Counted from the stretch's first letter, positions 54,311-63,795 are shown. The stretch is DNA of 64,000 nt from an uncultured Thermanaerothrix sp. (GCF_938028735.1 NZ_CALIMF010000012.1:184760-248759), one strand, 5' to 3'. Program-made: numbers and translations. The notes: a model not told the origin generated them from the letters alone.

Positions 54311-54888
54311 ATTTGATTCTCCGGCAGGGGATGAAAGAGGATCAGGTAAGCTCCAACGCCCGCAAGGCCCAGCGTTACCAGCGCTAACATGCCGGTCATT
54401 AGGACTGAATCTACCAGAAAGGCATATATTAGTTCAAAACCGGATAAGATTTCAAGCAACCCAAGGATACTTATCGAAGGGGAACGTGAGAACCCGTTTA
54501 AGAGCAGACCACACCCTGCCAAGATGATACCTGATCGTAGATAGAGTGTCTCTATGGGCAACCAGGGTATTGGAGCCGACGAGAAGGAAAAAGAGAGACC
54601 TATAAGCATTCCGCCACTGAGGAGGCGAAAAACTTGTTGCGACCAGGAAAAGGCAGGAAAGCTGACTTTGGGTACGTTCCAAAGAGAAGCACCTAGAAGA
54701 GCAACGGCTGTCCATCCTACGATGAGTTTTACCAGAGCCAAACCCAGACTTAGCAAGGTGCTGACTACCCAAAAAAGAACAACGTATTGAACTGCTATGG
54801 CGACCAGACGAAGGCGCGGATCAGTTTCTAGTAGGGCAAAAAGGGCGGTCAGAGAGAACAGGATCAAGTGAATCCAGGCTAAGTTCAT
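54307..54888 (-). CDS. Small integral membrane protein, HyfE/NuoK-like position
   Basis: A 193-aa protein with six or so membrane helices. It overlaps both neighbours by 4 bases, so all three are translationally coupled. By size and by its place between two antiporter-like subunits it resembles HyfE-type subunits of hydrogenase-4, and helices containing EILSGFELIYAFLVDSVL carry buried Glu and Asp. Direct homology is not certain by eye. ATG 54888 has GGAGGGG upstream; the longer frame is improbable. Confidence 0.6.
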   Translation of the reverse strand: MNLAWIHLILFSLTALFALLETDPRLRLVAIAVQYVVLFWVVSTLLSLGLALVKLIVGWTAVALLGASLWNVPKVSFPAFSWSQQVFRLLSGGMLIGLSFSFSSAPIPWLPIETLYLRSGIILAGCGLLLNGFSRSPSISILGLLEILSGFELIYAFLVDSVLMTGMLALVTLGLAGVGAYLILFHPLPENQI

Positions 54889-56462
54889 GGGGCCCCTCCA
54901 CTCATTTGGAGCATGGAGAGTATCATAGCCAGTAATATCAATGCCCACAGGATTCCGCTCTCACTCTCCAGGGTGGCTTCTAGAAATTGCACAATAGGTT
55001 TTGATTGCCTTTGAACAAAAGCGAGCAAGTCGAATAACCAATCGAATGCAAGCACTTGTACAAGGCGATGGTGGGCTTGATCGAGCAGAGTGGTTAGCCA
55101 TATCGGTGAAGCGGGCAGCCATGCCGGCCGGTAGACCCACCAGATAATGCCAATCAGTGCTAGAAGGGCGGTGAGACTTGCCATTTGCCATCCCTGGGTG
55201 ACGACACGTGGGTTCAGCGCCCACAGCACCCAGGCGCCAATGGGCAGAATAGAGAGACCCAACTGGTAGACGACAGAAATCCAGCGTTCCGAGGTTACTA
55301 AAGGTTGATCAAGGCTTCGTGCGTGGTTAAACCATCCGGTGATCAAGATGGCCAGATTAAGTGACCATATCCAGGTGCCAGTAAGGTTAGAGAGTCCCTG
55401 CCATCCTCTTGCCAGCGGGGTGAAAGGGAGCGTTGAAAAGGTTAGTAAAGAGAAATAACCAATCCATTGACGCAAGGGGAAATCGTAAAGCGCAAGTAAT
55501 GGCATAGCCCCCATAAACACCGTCATGATTGCCCAAGAAGGCAGGGAGGCCTCTGGGGCAAGCGCACAGATGAGAACTAGGCTAGCTTGTGCTGCTATCC
55601 AAAAAGGAAGCCCCTGTTGGGCATCGGAACTGCGAATCCACAGGAGGGCACATAACAACCCCCATAATGAAAGAGAAACGGAAAGTCCCGTAGAGTTTAT
55701 GGAAATGGCTAGCCCTTGGTCGGCTATCTGGGTCAGGAGAGCCATGCCAAGAATAGGCCCTTGAAAGTTTAATGACGTCCAAACGCCACGTCGTTCACGA
55801 ATGGGGGGTGAGGAGACGGAACCCAACGGGATTAATCCCATGCGTAACCCTAGCGCAAGGAGAAAGAGCAACGCCGTGGATTGTGTCCAGGATTGTGGGG
55901 TGAGTTGGGCGTGGGGAGGGGTCTGGCTCAAAGCTACCCAGAGGACAAGAAAGGTGCTGGCCAGACGACTAAGCAGTTGAACCGTATTGGGCCGCGTACC
56001 GGTCCCTAGTAAGAGATGAGAGGTGATGAAAGCCGCGCCGTCTAGGGCTGTCCAGGTCAAGGCAATGGCAATTACGTCGTCGGCAGAGAGCGCCAAAATC
56101 AACCATCCCATGCTGAATAAATTAACCGCCCAATTTGTCGGGTTGCTTTGTAGGGCAAGGCGGGAAGGTGCGGTCAAAAATACGGCTAGGCCCAGATTCA
56201 GGGTTATGAATACGTAAGGCCAGCGATTAGAGTCGAGTGAGAATACAAGCAGGGAAGGCGCAGGCGCAACTTGTGGGAGCCAGGGAATTTTTACCTCGGA
56301 CAGTGCACCATTCCAGGTATTTACTAGGCTTAGCCCCCAGACGATTAGCGTAGTGAAAAGACTTAACAACCATGCCAGGCCCATGCCATGACGTGATCGG
56401 TGAACCAGTCCAATCCCCGTTGCACCGAGAAGGGGGAGACCCACAAGGAATGCCAGGCTCAT
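54885..56462 (-). CDS. Antiporter-like membrane subunit, NuoL/M type (divergent)
   Basis: A 525-aa protein with about 14 membrane helices, related to proton-pumping NuoL/NuoM subunits. The family WE in TM5 appears as ALTWTALDGAAF, so the conserved Glu seems absent, and the TM7 Lys region reads LGLRMGLIPLGSV with Arg. A C-terminal extension (FDWLFDLLAFVQRQ) could be the lateral amphipathic helix of NuoL. It starts 5 bases after the dihydropyrimidinase stop, in the same direction. Pumping ability is doubtful without the key residue. Confidence 0.68.
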   Translation of the reverse strand: MSLAFLVGLPLLGATGIGLVHRSRHGMGLAWLLSLFTTLIVWGLSLVNTWNGALSEVKIPWLPQVAPAPSLLVFSLDSNRWPYVFITLNLGLAVFLTAPSRLALQSNPTNWAVNLFSMGWLILALSADDVIAIALTWTALDGAAFITSHLLLGTGTRPNTVQLLSRLASTFLVLWVALSQTPPHAQLTPQSWTQSTALLFLLALGLRMGLIPLGSVSSPPIRERRGVWTSLNFQGPILGMALLTQIADQGLAISINSTGLSVSLSLWGLLCALLWIRSSDAQQGLPFWIAAQASLVLICALAPEASLPSWAIMTVFMGAMPLLALYDFPLRQWIGYFSLLTFSTLPFTPLARGWQGLSNLTGTWIWSLNLAILITGWFNHARSLDQPLVTSERWISVVYQLGLSILPIGAWVLWALNPRVVTQGWQMASLTALLALIGIIWWVYRPAWLPASPIWLTTLLDQAHHRLVQVLAFDWLFDLLAFVQRQSKPIVQFLEATLESESGILWALILLAMILSMLQMSGGAP

Positions 56463-56467
56463 GAGCG

Positions 56468-57889
56468 TTATAGAACTTCCGCAAAAGGTTTACGGTACAA
56501 GTAACGCCCCATGCCTGGCCGACCTCGCCATTCGCGCCCATCCACAATCAAGTTACCGCGCAAGAACACCTTTTCGGGGAAGCCCGTGAGTTCCCAACCC
56601 TCAAATAAATTGTAGTCGGTTCGGTGGTGAGCATAGGCAACACCATATTTCACACGTTTGTCAGGATCCCAGATAACAATGTCTGCATCAGCGCCAGGCA
56701 TCAGGCTGCCTTTCCGCGGATAGAGACCAAAGATTTTAGCCGGGTTTGTGCTGGTAATGGCCACAAATTGGTTGGGGGTTATCTTGCCTGAAGAGACCGC
56801 GGCTGTCCAAAACACAGGCAAGCGATCGCCAACCGCGGGCAACCCATTGGGGATCTTGGTGAAATCATCTTTGCCCAATTCCTTGCCCGGAATCTGGACA
56901 GGTTGACCTTCGTAGAGGATAGGCTTAGTACCATCATAAAAGAAGGGGCAGTGATCCGTTGCCAAAACCTGAATGGTGCCATCCACAAGTCCTTCCCAAA
57001 GGCGCTGGTTATCTGTAGCCGTGCGCATGGGAGGGGAGCAAATCCATTTGGCACCATCGGGGCGTCTCAGATCTTCAATTGTGAAGAATAGATACTGAGG
57101 GCAGGTTTCTCCCATGACCGGTAGTCCTTTGCTCCGCACGTAGGCCAACTGGTCAACTTCGCCGGCTGCATTCATGTGAACAACGTATAGGGGTGCTTCG
57201 GCTTGGGCAGCAAGAGCTGCTCCGCGCAGAAATGCCTCAACTGCACCCCAGGCCGGGCGGGTCAACGCGTGCCATTCGGGAGTGGTATGACCAGCAGCCA
57301 GAGCCTCCGCAACCAGCACATCAATCACATCCCCGTTCTCTGCGTGTAGCATGGTCAGCATGCCGTGTTTGCCTGCGATACGCATGACCTGGAAAATTTC
57401 TCCATCCTGTAGACGCAGGCGGTTGTTGTAAGCCGTAAATACCTTTAGCGTGGTAATCCCTTCATCGATCAAGTGAGGAATTTCAGCGGCCACCTGAGCG
57501 TCGAAATGAGAGATGTTCATATGGAAACTGAAATCAATGGCGGCTTTGGGGTCGGCTTTGCTGTGCCAAACCTCCACGTTGGCACGCAGCGAGGGCAGGT
57601 CTTGCGGGACAAAGTCAATCACTGTAGTGGTACCGCCAAAGGCTGCGGCTTTGTGGCCAGTGTAGTGGTCATCTGAGGAAACCGTGCCAAACATGGGTAG
57701 GTCAAAATGGGTGTGGACATCAATGCCGCCCGGTAGCACCAACTTACCATGAGCATCGAAGATCTGGGTGTTCTCAGATACGGATAAGTCATGGCCGATA
57801 AGGGCAATTTTCTCGCCCTCAATCAACAAGTCGGCTTGAATGGTTTCCGAAGCCGTGACCAGCGTACCCGATTTGATCAATATTTGCAT
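56468..57889 (-). CDS. Dihydropyrimidinase / D-hydantoinase family
   Basis: A 473-aa cyclic amidohydrolase. GIDVHTHFDLPMFG gives the first metal His pair, ITTLKVFTAYNNR the carboxylated Lys, MLHAENGD and VHMNAAGE the following His residues, and LATDHCPF the catalytic Asp. Such enzymes open dihydropyrimidines, hydantoins or, as HyuA in ygeW-type clusters, a purine-derived ring. It is 12 kb away from the purine operon and on the other strand, beside antiporter-like genes, so a shared role is only suggested. Confidence 0.9.
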   Translation of the reverse strand: MQILIKSGTLVTASETIQADLLIEGEKIALIGHDLSVSENTQIFDAHGKLVLPGGIDVHTHFDLPMFGTVSSDDHYTGHKAAAFGGTTTVIDFVPQDLPSLRANVEVWHSKADPKAAIDFSFHMNISHFDAQVAAEIPHLIDEGITTLKVFTAYNNRLRLQDGEIFQVMRIAGKHGMLTMLHAENGDVIDVLVAEALAAGHTTPEWHALTRPAWGAVEAFLRGAALAAQAEAPLYVVHMNAAGEVDQLAYVRSKGLPVMGETCPQYLFFTIEDLRRPDGAKWICSPPMRTATDNQRLWEGLVDGTIQVLATDHCPFFYDGTKPILYEGQPVQIPGKELGKDDFTKIPNGLPAVGDRLPVFWTAAVSSGKITPNQFVAITSTNPAKIFGLYPRKGSLMPGADADIVIWDPDKRVKYGVAYAHHRTDYNLFEGWELTGFPEKVFLRGNLIVDGREWRGRPGMGRYLYRKPFAEVL

Positions 57890-57980
57890 ATTGCCTCCTC
57901 TGGGTGATTGTCATAGGGGGGTAAGAATTAGTGTGTTTTGCTTATTTTACCAGAGCCCTAAGGGGCACTATGCTTGCGGC

Positions 57981-58553
57981 CTAGGGCACATCTAGAAAAC
58001 CCAGGAATGCGAGCGTAGCGGGATCTAATTCGCTCAGTCTTAAGGGCAGCGGATTAGTCGCATAAGGTATGGAAAGAGAGGCACGTTCACGTAATGATTG
58101 CCAAACGAGCGCGCGTTCTTCGCCATTGAGGGCAAGATCCTGAAGGCGGGTAGCACGGCACAAGAGTTCGCCAGTGGTGTATAGGAAGGTTAGCCGTCGC
58201 CATGTATCCGCGAGAATGGCCTGAGGCAAACGTTGGAGCGGCCCAATCTGGATTTTATAGTACTCCTCGTTCGCTCGGGGATGGTTGGGCTCATCACGGA
58301 GTAACTCGCGGCGAAGGACTAGTTCGTGTCCATAAACCGGGGCAATGTAGTTGATGCGCCATCGTTCAGCATGACTAAAGGCAGCGGTTTGATAGAAGGC
58401 AAGGTAGTCTACGGCTATGACCTTGGGGGCAGATTTTAGTGGAATGCGGTACCAGCCCAGGACACGGGCGATTTCAAGGTCGCGCTGGCAAGGCATAATG
58501 GCTACCAGAATCAGCGCGGTTGGAGGCGGATAGGCAGAGAAAGGATTGTTCAT
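57981..58553 (-). CDS. Hypothetical protein coupled to gnd
   Basis: A 190-aa protein with no recognised domain. It is soluble, with LILVAIMPCQRDLEIARVLGWYRIP near the N-terminus and a helix-rich C-terminal half (LPQAILADTWRRLTFLYTTGELL). ATG 58553 overlaps the 6-phosphogluconate dehydrogenase stop by 4 bases, so it is translated with gnd. The FxYxxP-type aromatic residues suggest a nucleic-acid or nucleotide contact, but I can name no function. Confidence 0.62.
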   Translation of the reverse strand: MNNPFSAYPPPTALILVAIMPCQRDLEIARVLGWYRIPLKSAPKVIAVDYLAFYQTAAFSHAERWRINYIAPVYGHELVLRRELLRDEPNHPRANEEYYKIQIGPLQRLPQAILADTWRRLTFLYTTGELLCRATRLQDLALNGEERALVWQSLRERASLSIPYATNPLPLRLSELDPATLAFLGFLDVP

Positions 58554-59959
58554 GTCCACTGAGTGTGAAATATGCCCTCCCGGTCAAGCCGACGGTAAGT
58601 GTGAGCTCCGAAGTAATCACGTTGGGCCTGGATGAGGTTAGCTGGTAAACGGGCGCTCCGATAAGCGTCGTAGTAAGCCAGGGCGGTGCTCATCCCCATC
58701 ATGGGAACACCAAGTTCTATGCCAATCTTAATCACCTCACGTAAGGCGTGATGGCGTGAAGCAAGGGCTTCGCGGAAGGCCGGAGCCAGCAATAGATTTA
58801 CCAGGTCTGGTTCATGCTCATATGCCAATGTGATATTGCTGAGTAACCGAGCGCGAATGATGCAGCCGGCCCGCCAAATTGCTGCCAAGCGATCTAGTTT
58901 CAGACCATACTCATACTCTTGGGAGGCCTGACGTAGCAGCCCCATGCCTTGAGCATAGGCGATGATTTTGCTGGCATAGAGCGCTTGACGTGCCAGGTGG
59001 ATCAGATGGGTAGAGTCTCCCTGAAAAGTTCGGATCGGACCGCTAAGGACTCGGCTGGCCTGGAGGCGTTCTTGTTTCAGCGCCGAAAGGATGCGCATAT
59101 CCACGGCTGCACTGATGGTAGGTACTGCCGCGCCAATATCCAATGCGTTTTGGCTAGTCCACTTTCCAGTCCCTTTCTGTTGGGCTTCATCCAGAATTAC
59201 ATCTACAAGGGGCTGAGCCGTTTCCTCGTCTATTTTACGCAATACCTCGGCAGTAATCTGGATCAAGTAAGATTGCAGTTCTCCCTGGTTCCATTCCGCA
59301 AAGATTTCGGCCAATTGGGGGGCAGAAAGCCCCAAGGCGTGTCTAAGCAAATCATAGGTTTCGGCAATTAACTGCATATCGGCATATTCAATGCCGTTGT
59401 GCACCATCTTGACATAATGCCCAGCGCCTCGCGGGCCAATGTAATCCACACAAGGTTCTCCATCCTCGGCCTTAGCGGCAATTTTCTGGAGCATTGGCGC
59501 CAGAATTTTCCAGGCCTCAACAGAGCCGCCGGGCATCAGGCTGGGGCCCCACAAGGCGCCCTCCTCACCACCCGAGATTCCCATTCCTACATATAGGATC
59601 CCGGTATCTTTAAGGGCCTCATGACGACGCTCGGTATCCTGGAAGTAGGAGTTGCCCCCATCAATGAGTACATCTCCTGATTGTAAGAAAGGACGCAGGC
59701 TTGTGATCATATCATCAACCGCTTGACCTGCCTGAACCATTAAGAGAATTCGCCGGGGGCGTTCCAAATTGGCGCATAACTCCTCAAGCGAGAAGGTACC
59801 AATGAGTCGTCGCTCTGGGCCGGCATCGGCCAGCACCTTACGCGTTTTTTCGGCAGTGCGGTTGTATAGTGCAACCCAGTAGCCGTTCCGTTCAAAGTTG
59901 AGAGCCAAGTTATGGCCCATTACACCTAGACCAACTACGCCAATATCTGCTTTTCTCAT
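58550..59959 (-). CDS. gnd: 6-phosphogluconate dehydrogenase, decarboxylating
   Basis: A 469-aa enzyme turning 6-phosphogluconate into ribulose 5-phosphate with NADP and CO2 release. GVVGLGVMGHNLALNFERNG binds the cofactor, VQAGQAVDDMI, DGGNSYFQDTERR, GISGGEEGALWGPSLMPGG and KMVHNGIEYADMQLI hold the substrate and catalytic Lys. Length is that of the long class. Ribulose 5-phosphate leads to PRPP for the hpt-type salvage and links to the ribose freed by nucleoside hydrolases. Confidence 0.95.
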   Translation of the reverse strand: MRKADIGVVGLGVMGHNLALNFERNGYWVALYNRTAEKTRKVLADAGPERRLIGTFSLEELCANLERPRRILLMVQAGQAVDDMITSLRPFLQSGDVLIDGGNSYFQDTERRHEALKDTGILYVGMGISGGEEGALWGPSLMPGGSVEAWKILAPMLQKIAAKAEDGEPCVDYIGPRGAGHYVKMVHNGIEYADMQLIAETYDLLRHALGLSAPQLAEIFAEWNQGELQSYLIQITAEVLRKIDEETAQPLVDVILDEAQQKGTGKWTSQNALDIGAAVPTISAAVDMRILSALKQERLQASRVLSGPIRTFQGDSTHLIHLARQALYASKIIAYAQGMGLLRQASQEYEYGLKLDRLAAIWRAGCIIRARLLSNITLAYEHEPDLVNLLLAPAFREALASRHHALREVIKIGIELGVPMMGMSTALAYYDAYRSARLPANLIQAQRDYFGAHTYRRLDREGIFHTQWT

Positions 59960-60055
59960 AAGATAACTCCATTTACGTAAATCTTGAGAAAGGTGGCCGG
60001 ATATTGGCTAGATTATACTGCGAGTGTTTTGTTAACCAGGAGAGGGAGAATGGGC

Positions 60056-60090
60056 AAAAAGCCAGAAATGCCGGCTTGCAAAGCCGGCAT
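60056..60090 (-). terminator. Rho-independent terminator after the response regulator
   Basis: On the minus strand ATGCCGGCTT (60090-60081) and AAGCCGGCAT (60077-60068) form a perfect 10-bp stem with a 3-base loop. T-rich TTCTGGCTTTTT follows down to 60056. It begins at the response regulator stop. Confidence 0.75.
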
Positions 60091-60497
60091 CAGGAACGGA
60101 ATGGGGGAGGAGACACTGTAAGGGGCTGTGATTTTGGGCTCCGGCGCAAGAGAGTGTGAAGATGAGCAACCAGGATACTTGCTGAGACGGGCTTGATCAA
60201 GTAGTCATCTGCACCGGCATCCAGAGCAGCGGCCACATGCCCGGGTTGGTCGAGCGCTGAAAGGATCAGGATTGGGACATTGCTGAACTGGCGGATCTCT
60301 TGACAGACTTTCCATCCATCTATCTCAGGCATAATCAGATCAAGGATAACCACATCAGGCTGCTTTTCCCGAACCTTTTGGATTCCCTCACTACCAGAAA
60401 CTGCCTGTTCAATGTTGGCAGTTACATTCATACTTTGGAGAATGGCGTTGAGAAGATCTGCGGTTGCGGGATCATCGTCAATGACTAGTAAGTGCAT
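60090..60497 (-). CDS. Single-domain response regulator
   Basis: A 135-aa receiver domain. LLVIDDDPATADLL gives the acidic pocket, VVILDLIMPEIDG holds the phospho-acceptor Asp near residue 54, LILSALD the Ser/Thr switch and DDYLIKPV the conserved Lys. No output domain follows, only a short Ser/Pro tail, so it acts by protein contact. No histidine kinase is in the window. It is divergent from ppdK across 263 bases. Confidence 0.9.
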   Translation of the reverse strand: MHLLVIDDDPATADLLNAILQSMNVTANIEQAVSGSEGIQKVREKQPDVVILDLIMPEIDGWKVCQEIRQFSNVPILILSALDQPGHVAAALDAGADDYLIKPVSASILVAHLHTLLRRSPKSQPLTVSPPPFRS

Positions 60498-60760
60498 GGT
60501 TGCCTCCAGTCCGGGTTACAACCTCTATTATCTTCATTTTGGCGTAAAAAAGACCTTGCAAATGGTTTACAGTTGGTTAGAGGGCCAAATGCAATTGGGG
60601 ACTTGCCTGGTGTTGTGTTGTGTAAACAAAGTGGAGATTCGTGCGAAAAATCACATGGCTTTGTGGTAAAATTGAAAACTTGATAGGCTTGATCAGCCCC
60701 CACCTTAAAGTGTGGGTATAAAAACTGGCATTTTGTTAACATAAGGAGGATGATTGGATT

Positions 60761-63532
60761 ATGAAGAAGTGGGTATATCTCTTCCACGAGCTTGATGAAG
60801 TAGAAAAGTATGTGGGTGGAAACTGGGATGATGTTCGAGGGTTGCTGGGCGGTAAGGGGGCTAACTTGGCCGAGATGACCCGTTTAGGAGTACCGGTTCC
60901 GCCCGGGTTTACGGTTACCACTGAGGCCTGTAATGCTTACCTCAAGGCTGGTGGCAAGTTCCCCGAAGGCTTGTGGGAACAGATGATGGAGGCCATGGCT
61001 CAGGTTGAGAAATTGGCGGGCAAGAAATTTGGCAGCCCCGAGAATCCGCTCCTGGTGTCTTGCCGTTCGGGAGCAAAATTCTCGATGCCCGGAATGATGG
61101 ATACCGTTCTCAATATTGGCCTGAATGATGAGACGGCGCAGGCAATGATCCGGTTGACCAATAATCCGCGCTTTGTTTATGACGCCTACCGCCGTTTGGT
61201 GCAAATGTTTGGCTCAGTGGTGTTGGGGATTCCGGATGAGGCCTTTGAAGAGGTGCTGGACGAATTCAAACGTGAGCGCGGGGCTAAAGCGGATACAGAT
61301 CTTACCGCCGAGGATCTCAAAGAATTAACCGAAGCCTTTAAGAAAGTGGTTCGTAAGCACAAGGGCTTTGACTTTCCCTCGGATCCATATGAGCAACTGC
61401 GCTTGGCAACCGAGGCGGTATTCAAATCCTGGAATGGAAAACGGGCGGTGGATTACCGTCGTGCAACCGGTATCCCAGATGATCTGGGCACAGCTGTCAA
61501 CATTGTGACCATGGTTTTTGGCAACATGGGTTGGGATTCGGGCACTGGTGTGGCCTTTACCCGCGATCCCTCTACGGGTGAGAAGAAACTCTACGGAGAG
61601 TATCTGCTCAATGCCCAGGGCGAGGATGTGGTGGCGGGTATCCGCAACACCGAAAAGATCGAGAATCTGGCCAATCAGCTCCCTGAGGCTTACAAACAGT
61701 TCCTTGAGATCTGCGAGAAATTGGAACGGCATTACCGTGATATGCAGGATGTGGAATTCACCATTGAACGAGGGCGCTTGTGGATGTTGCAAACTCGCAA
61801 TGGCAAGCGCACTGCCCGGGCGGCAGTTAAGATCGCAGTGGATATGGTGAATGAGGGGTTAATCACCAAGGAAGAGGCGGTTTTGCGTGTTTCGCCAGAA
61901 CAGGTGGATACCCTCTTGCATCCACAGTTTGACCCCAAGGTGATCCAAGAGGCTAAAAAGGAAGGACGGCTTTTTGCAACGGGAGTTAACGCTTCGCCGG
62001 GTGCAGCGGTAGGGCAAGTGTACTTTGATGCCGATACAGCGGAGCGGATGGCGAAAGAGTTCAAGCAGGACGTCATCATGGTGCGTCCTTTCACCAAGCC
62101 CGATGATGTCCATGGCATGCTAGCAGCCAAGGGCATTTTGACCAGCGAAGGCGGGGCGACCTCGCATGCAGCGGTCGTAGCGCGCCAGTTTGGTGTGCCC
62201 TGTGTGGTGGGGGCTTCCTCCATCCAAATAGATCTGGACAAACGGGTCATGAATGCCAACGGCATCGTTGTGCGTGAAGGCGAGTGGCTCTCACTGGATG
62301 GTGGTACAGGCGAAGTGTTCCTGGGCAAACTGCCTATGACAGCACCCTCGCTAGAAGAACAGCGCGACCTCATGACTCTGCTGGAATGGGCTGATGAAAT
62401 TTGTGCCCGTCCTGGTCTCCGCAAGGGGCCAGAGGGGTTCCCGACCACTGGGTTGCAGGTTTGGGCAAATGCTGATTATCCAAAGGATGCACGTCGTGCG
62501 CGCGCTTATGGTGCCAAAGGCATTGGTTTGTGCCGCACTGAGCACATGTTCTTTGAACCCGAGCGCTTACCGATTGTGCAGCGCATGATCCTGGCCAAGA
62601 CGAGCGAAGAGCGCAAACAGGCCCTGGATGAGTTGCTACCCTTCCAGCGGTCAGACTTTGAGGGTCTGTTTGAGGCCATGGACGGTTATCCAGTCATTAT
62701 CCGTCTGATTGACCCGCCGTTGCATGAGTTCCTGCCCTCGGAGAAGGAGTTACAGGAGCAGATTATTACCAAGCGTTTGCAAAATCTGGCCGACTATGTT
62801 TTGGGCAAGGGAGAGGGTAAAGAAATTGCCGATTTGGAGAAGATGCTAGCAGCGGTTGAGGCGATGCATGAATCGAATCCAATGATGGGATTGCGTGGCG
62901 TGCGTTTGAGCATTGTGATGCCCGAAATCGTTGAAATGCAGGTACGGGCGATTTTTGAGGCCGCTGCCAATGTAACGCTGCGTGGAGTTAAAGCTAAGCC
63001 CGAGGTCATGATTCCGCTGACTGGACACATCAACGAATTGAAGTGGATCCAGCCGCGCCTGGAGGAGATCGCCAAGCAGGTGATGAAGGAGAAGGGGGTT
63101 GAGTTCCCCTATAAATTCGGTACCATGATCGAGGTCCCACGGGCTGCCGTGACCGCGGGCGAAATCGCCCAGATCGCCGAGTTCTTTTCCTTTGGAACCA
63201 ACGATCTTACCCAGATGACCTTCGGTTACAGCCGGGATGATGCCGAGCGTTCCTTCTTGGTCAAGTATGTTGAATTGGGTGTGCTTCCCAAGAATCCCTT
63301 CCAAACCTTAGACCGTGAGGGTGTAGGACGGCTGATGAAAATGGCGATTGAAGAAGGGCGCAAAACCCGGCCAGATCTTGAGGTGGGGATCTGCGGTGAG
63401 CATGGTGGTGACCCTGCCTCTATTGAGTTCTGCCATCTGGTAGGGAATAACTACGTCTCGTGCTCGCCGTTCCGTGTACCAGTGGCACGCCTGGCAGCAG
63501 CGCATGCTGCTCTCAAGCACGCAGCGAAGTAG
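60761..63532 (+). CDS. ppdK: Pyruvate, phosphate dikinase
   Basis: A 923-aa enzyme that interconverts pyruvate, ATP and phosphate with PEP, AMP and pyrophosphate, useful for gluconeogenesis and in glycolysis of anaerobes. The N-terminal nucleotide domain has FGNMGWDSGTGVAFTRDPS, the swivelling domain SEGGATSHAAVVARQFGVP holds the phospho-His, and the C-terminal domain ends with GICGEHGGDPASIEFC and NYVSCSPFRVP with the catalytic Cys. It is a little longer than usual (about 880). AAGGAGGATG precedes the start, and a CCCAC/GTGGG repeat with TATAAA lies at about 60700-60722 upstream. Confidence 0.97.
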   Translation: MKKWVYLFHELDEVEKYVGGNWDDVRGLLGGKGANLAEMTRLGVPVPPGFTVTTEACNAYLKAGGKFPEGLWEQMMEAMAQVEKLAGKKFGSPENPLLVSCRSGAKFSMPGMMDTVLNIGLNDETAQAMIRLTNNPRFVYDAYRRLVQMFGSVVLGIPDEAFEEVLDEFKRERGAKADTDLTAEDLKELTEAFKKVVRKHKGFDFPSDPYEQLRLATEAVFKSWNGKRAVDYRRATGIPDDLGTAVNIVTMVFGNMGWDSGTGVAFTRDPSTGEKKLYGEYLLNAQGEDVVAGIRNTEKIENLANQLPEAYKQFLEICEKLERHYRDMQDVEFTIERGRLWMLQTRNGKRTARAAVKIAVDMVNEGLITKEEAVLRVSPEQVDTLLHPQFDPKVIQEAKKEGRLFATGVNASPGAAVGQVYFDADTAERMAKEFKQDVIMVRPFTKPDDVHGMLAAKGILTSEGGATSHAAVVARQFGVPCVVGASSIQIDLDKRVMNANGIVVREGEWLSLDGGTGEVFLGKLPMTAPSLEEQRDLMTLLEWADEICARPGLRKGPEGFPTTGLQVWANADYPKDARRARAYGAKGIGLCRTEHMFFEPERLPIVQRMILAKTSEERKQALDELLPFQRSDFEGLFEAMDGYPVIIRLIDPPLHEFLPSEKELQEQIITKRLQNLADYVLGKGEGKEIADLEKMLAAVEAMHESNPMMGLRGVRLSIVMPEIVEMQVRAIFEAAANVTLRGVKAKPEVMIPLTGHINELKWIQPRLEEIAKQVMKEKGVEFPYKFGTMIEVPRAAVTAGEIAQIAEFFSFGTNDLTQMTFGYSRDDAERSFLVKYVELGVLPKNPFQTLDREGVGRLMKMAIEEGRKTRPDLEVGICGEHGGDPASIEFCHLVGNNYVSCSPFRVPVARLAAAHAALKHAAK

Positions 63533-63552
63533 TTACTGGCTTTAGGAAGTAG

Positions 63553-63588
63553 AAACGGGCAAGGACTGCCTTGCCCGTTTTCGTTTTT
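63553..63588 (+). terminator. Rho-independent terminator of ppdK
   Basis: AAACGGGCAAGG (63553-63564) and CCTTGCCCGTTT (63569-63580) form a perfect 12-bp stem with loop ACTG, followed by TCGTTTTT. It lies 20 bases after the ppdK stop. Confidence 0.88.
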
Positions 63589-63589
63589 C

Positions 63590-63617
63590 TTGACAGATCG
63601 CCGGGTTGAATTATAAT
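63590..63617 (+). promoter_or_regulatory. Promoter of tRNA-Asn
   Basis: TTGACA (63590-63595), a 16-base spacer and TATAAT (63612-63617) form a full consensus promoter 17 bases before the tRNA. Confidence 0.8.
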
Positions 63618-63633
63618 TGGTTTTGCAAAACGA

Positions 63634-63706
63634 TCCTCGCTAGCTCAATCGGCAGAGCGGGCGGCTGTTAACCGCTAGGTTCCAGGTTCGAGTCCTGGGC
63701 GAGGAG
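63634..63706 (+). tRNA. tRNA-Asn (GTT)
   Basis: A complete 73-base cloverleaf: acceptor TCCTCGC with GCGAGGA, D-stem GCTC/GAGC, anticodon stem GGCGG/CCGCT with loop CTGTTAA (anticodon GTT at 63667-63669), variable loop AGGTT, T-stem CCAGG/CCTGG with TTCGAGT, discriminator G. The CCA end is not encoded, in keeping with the CCA-adding enzyme at 45.6 kb. Confidence 0.97.
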
Positions 63707-63795
63707 CCTTCCTCAGGGATGCCATCCCTGTCTCTCGAAAAGCGCTTGATGGATTCCCTGGGTGCGTGGCGTATATTTCAGCAGGAAGACCAGGC

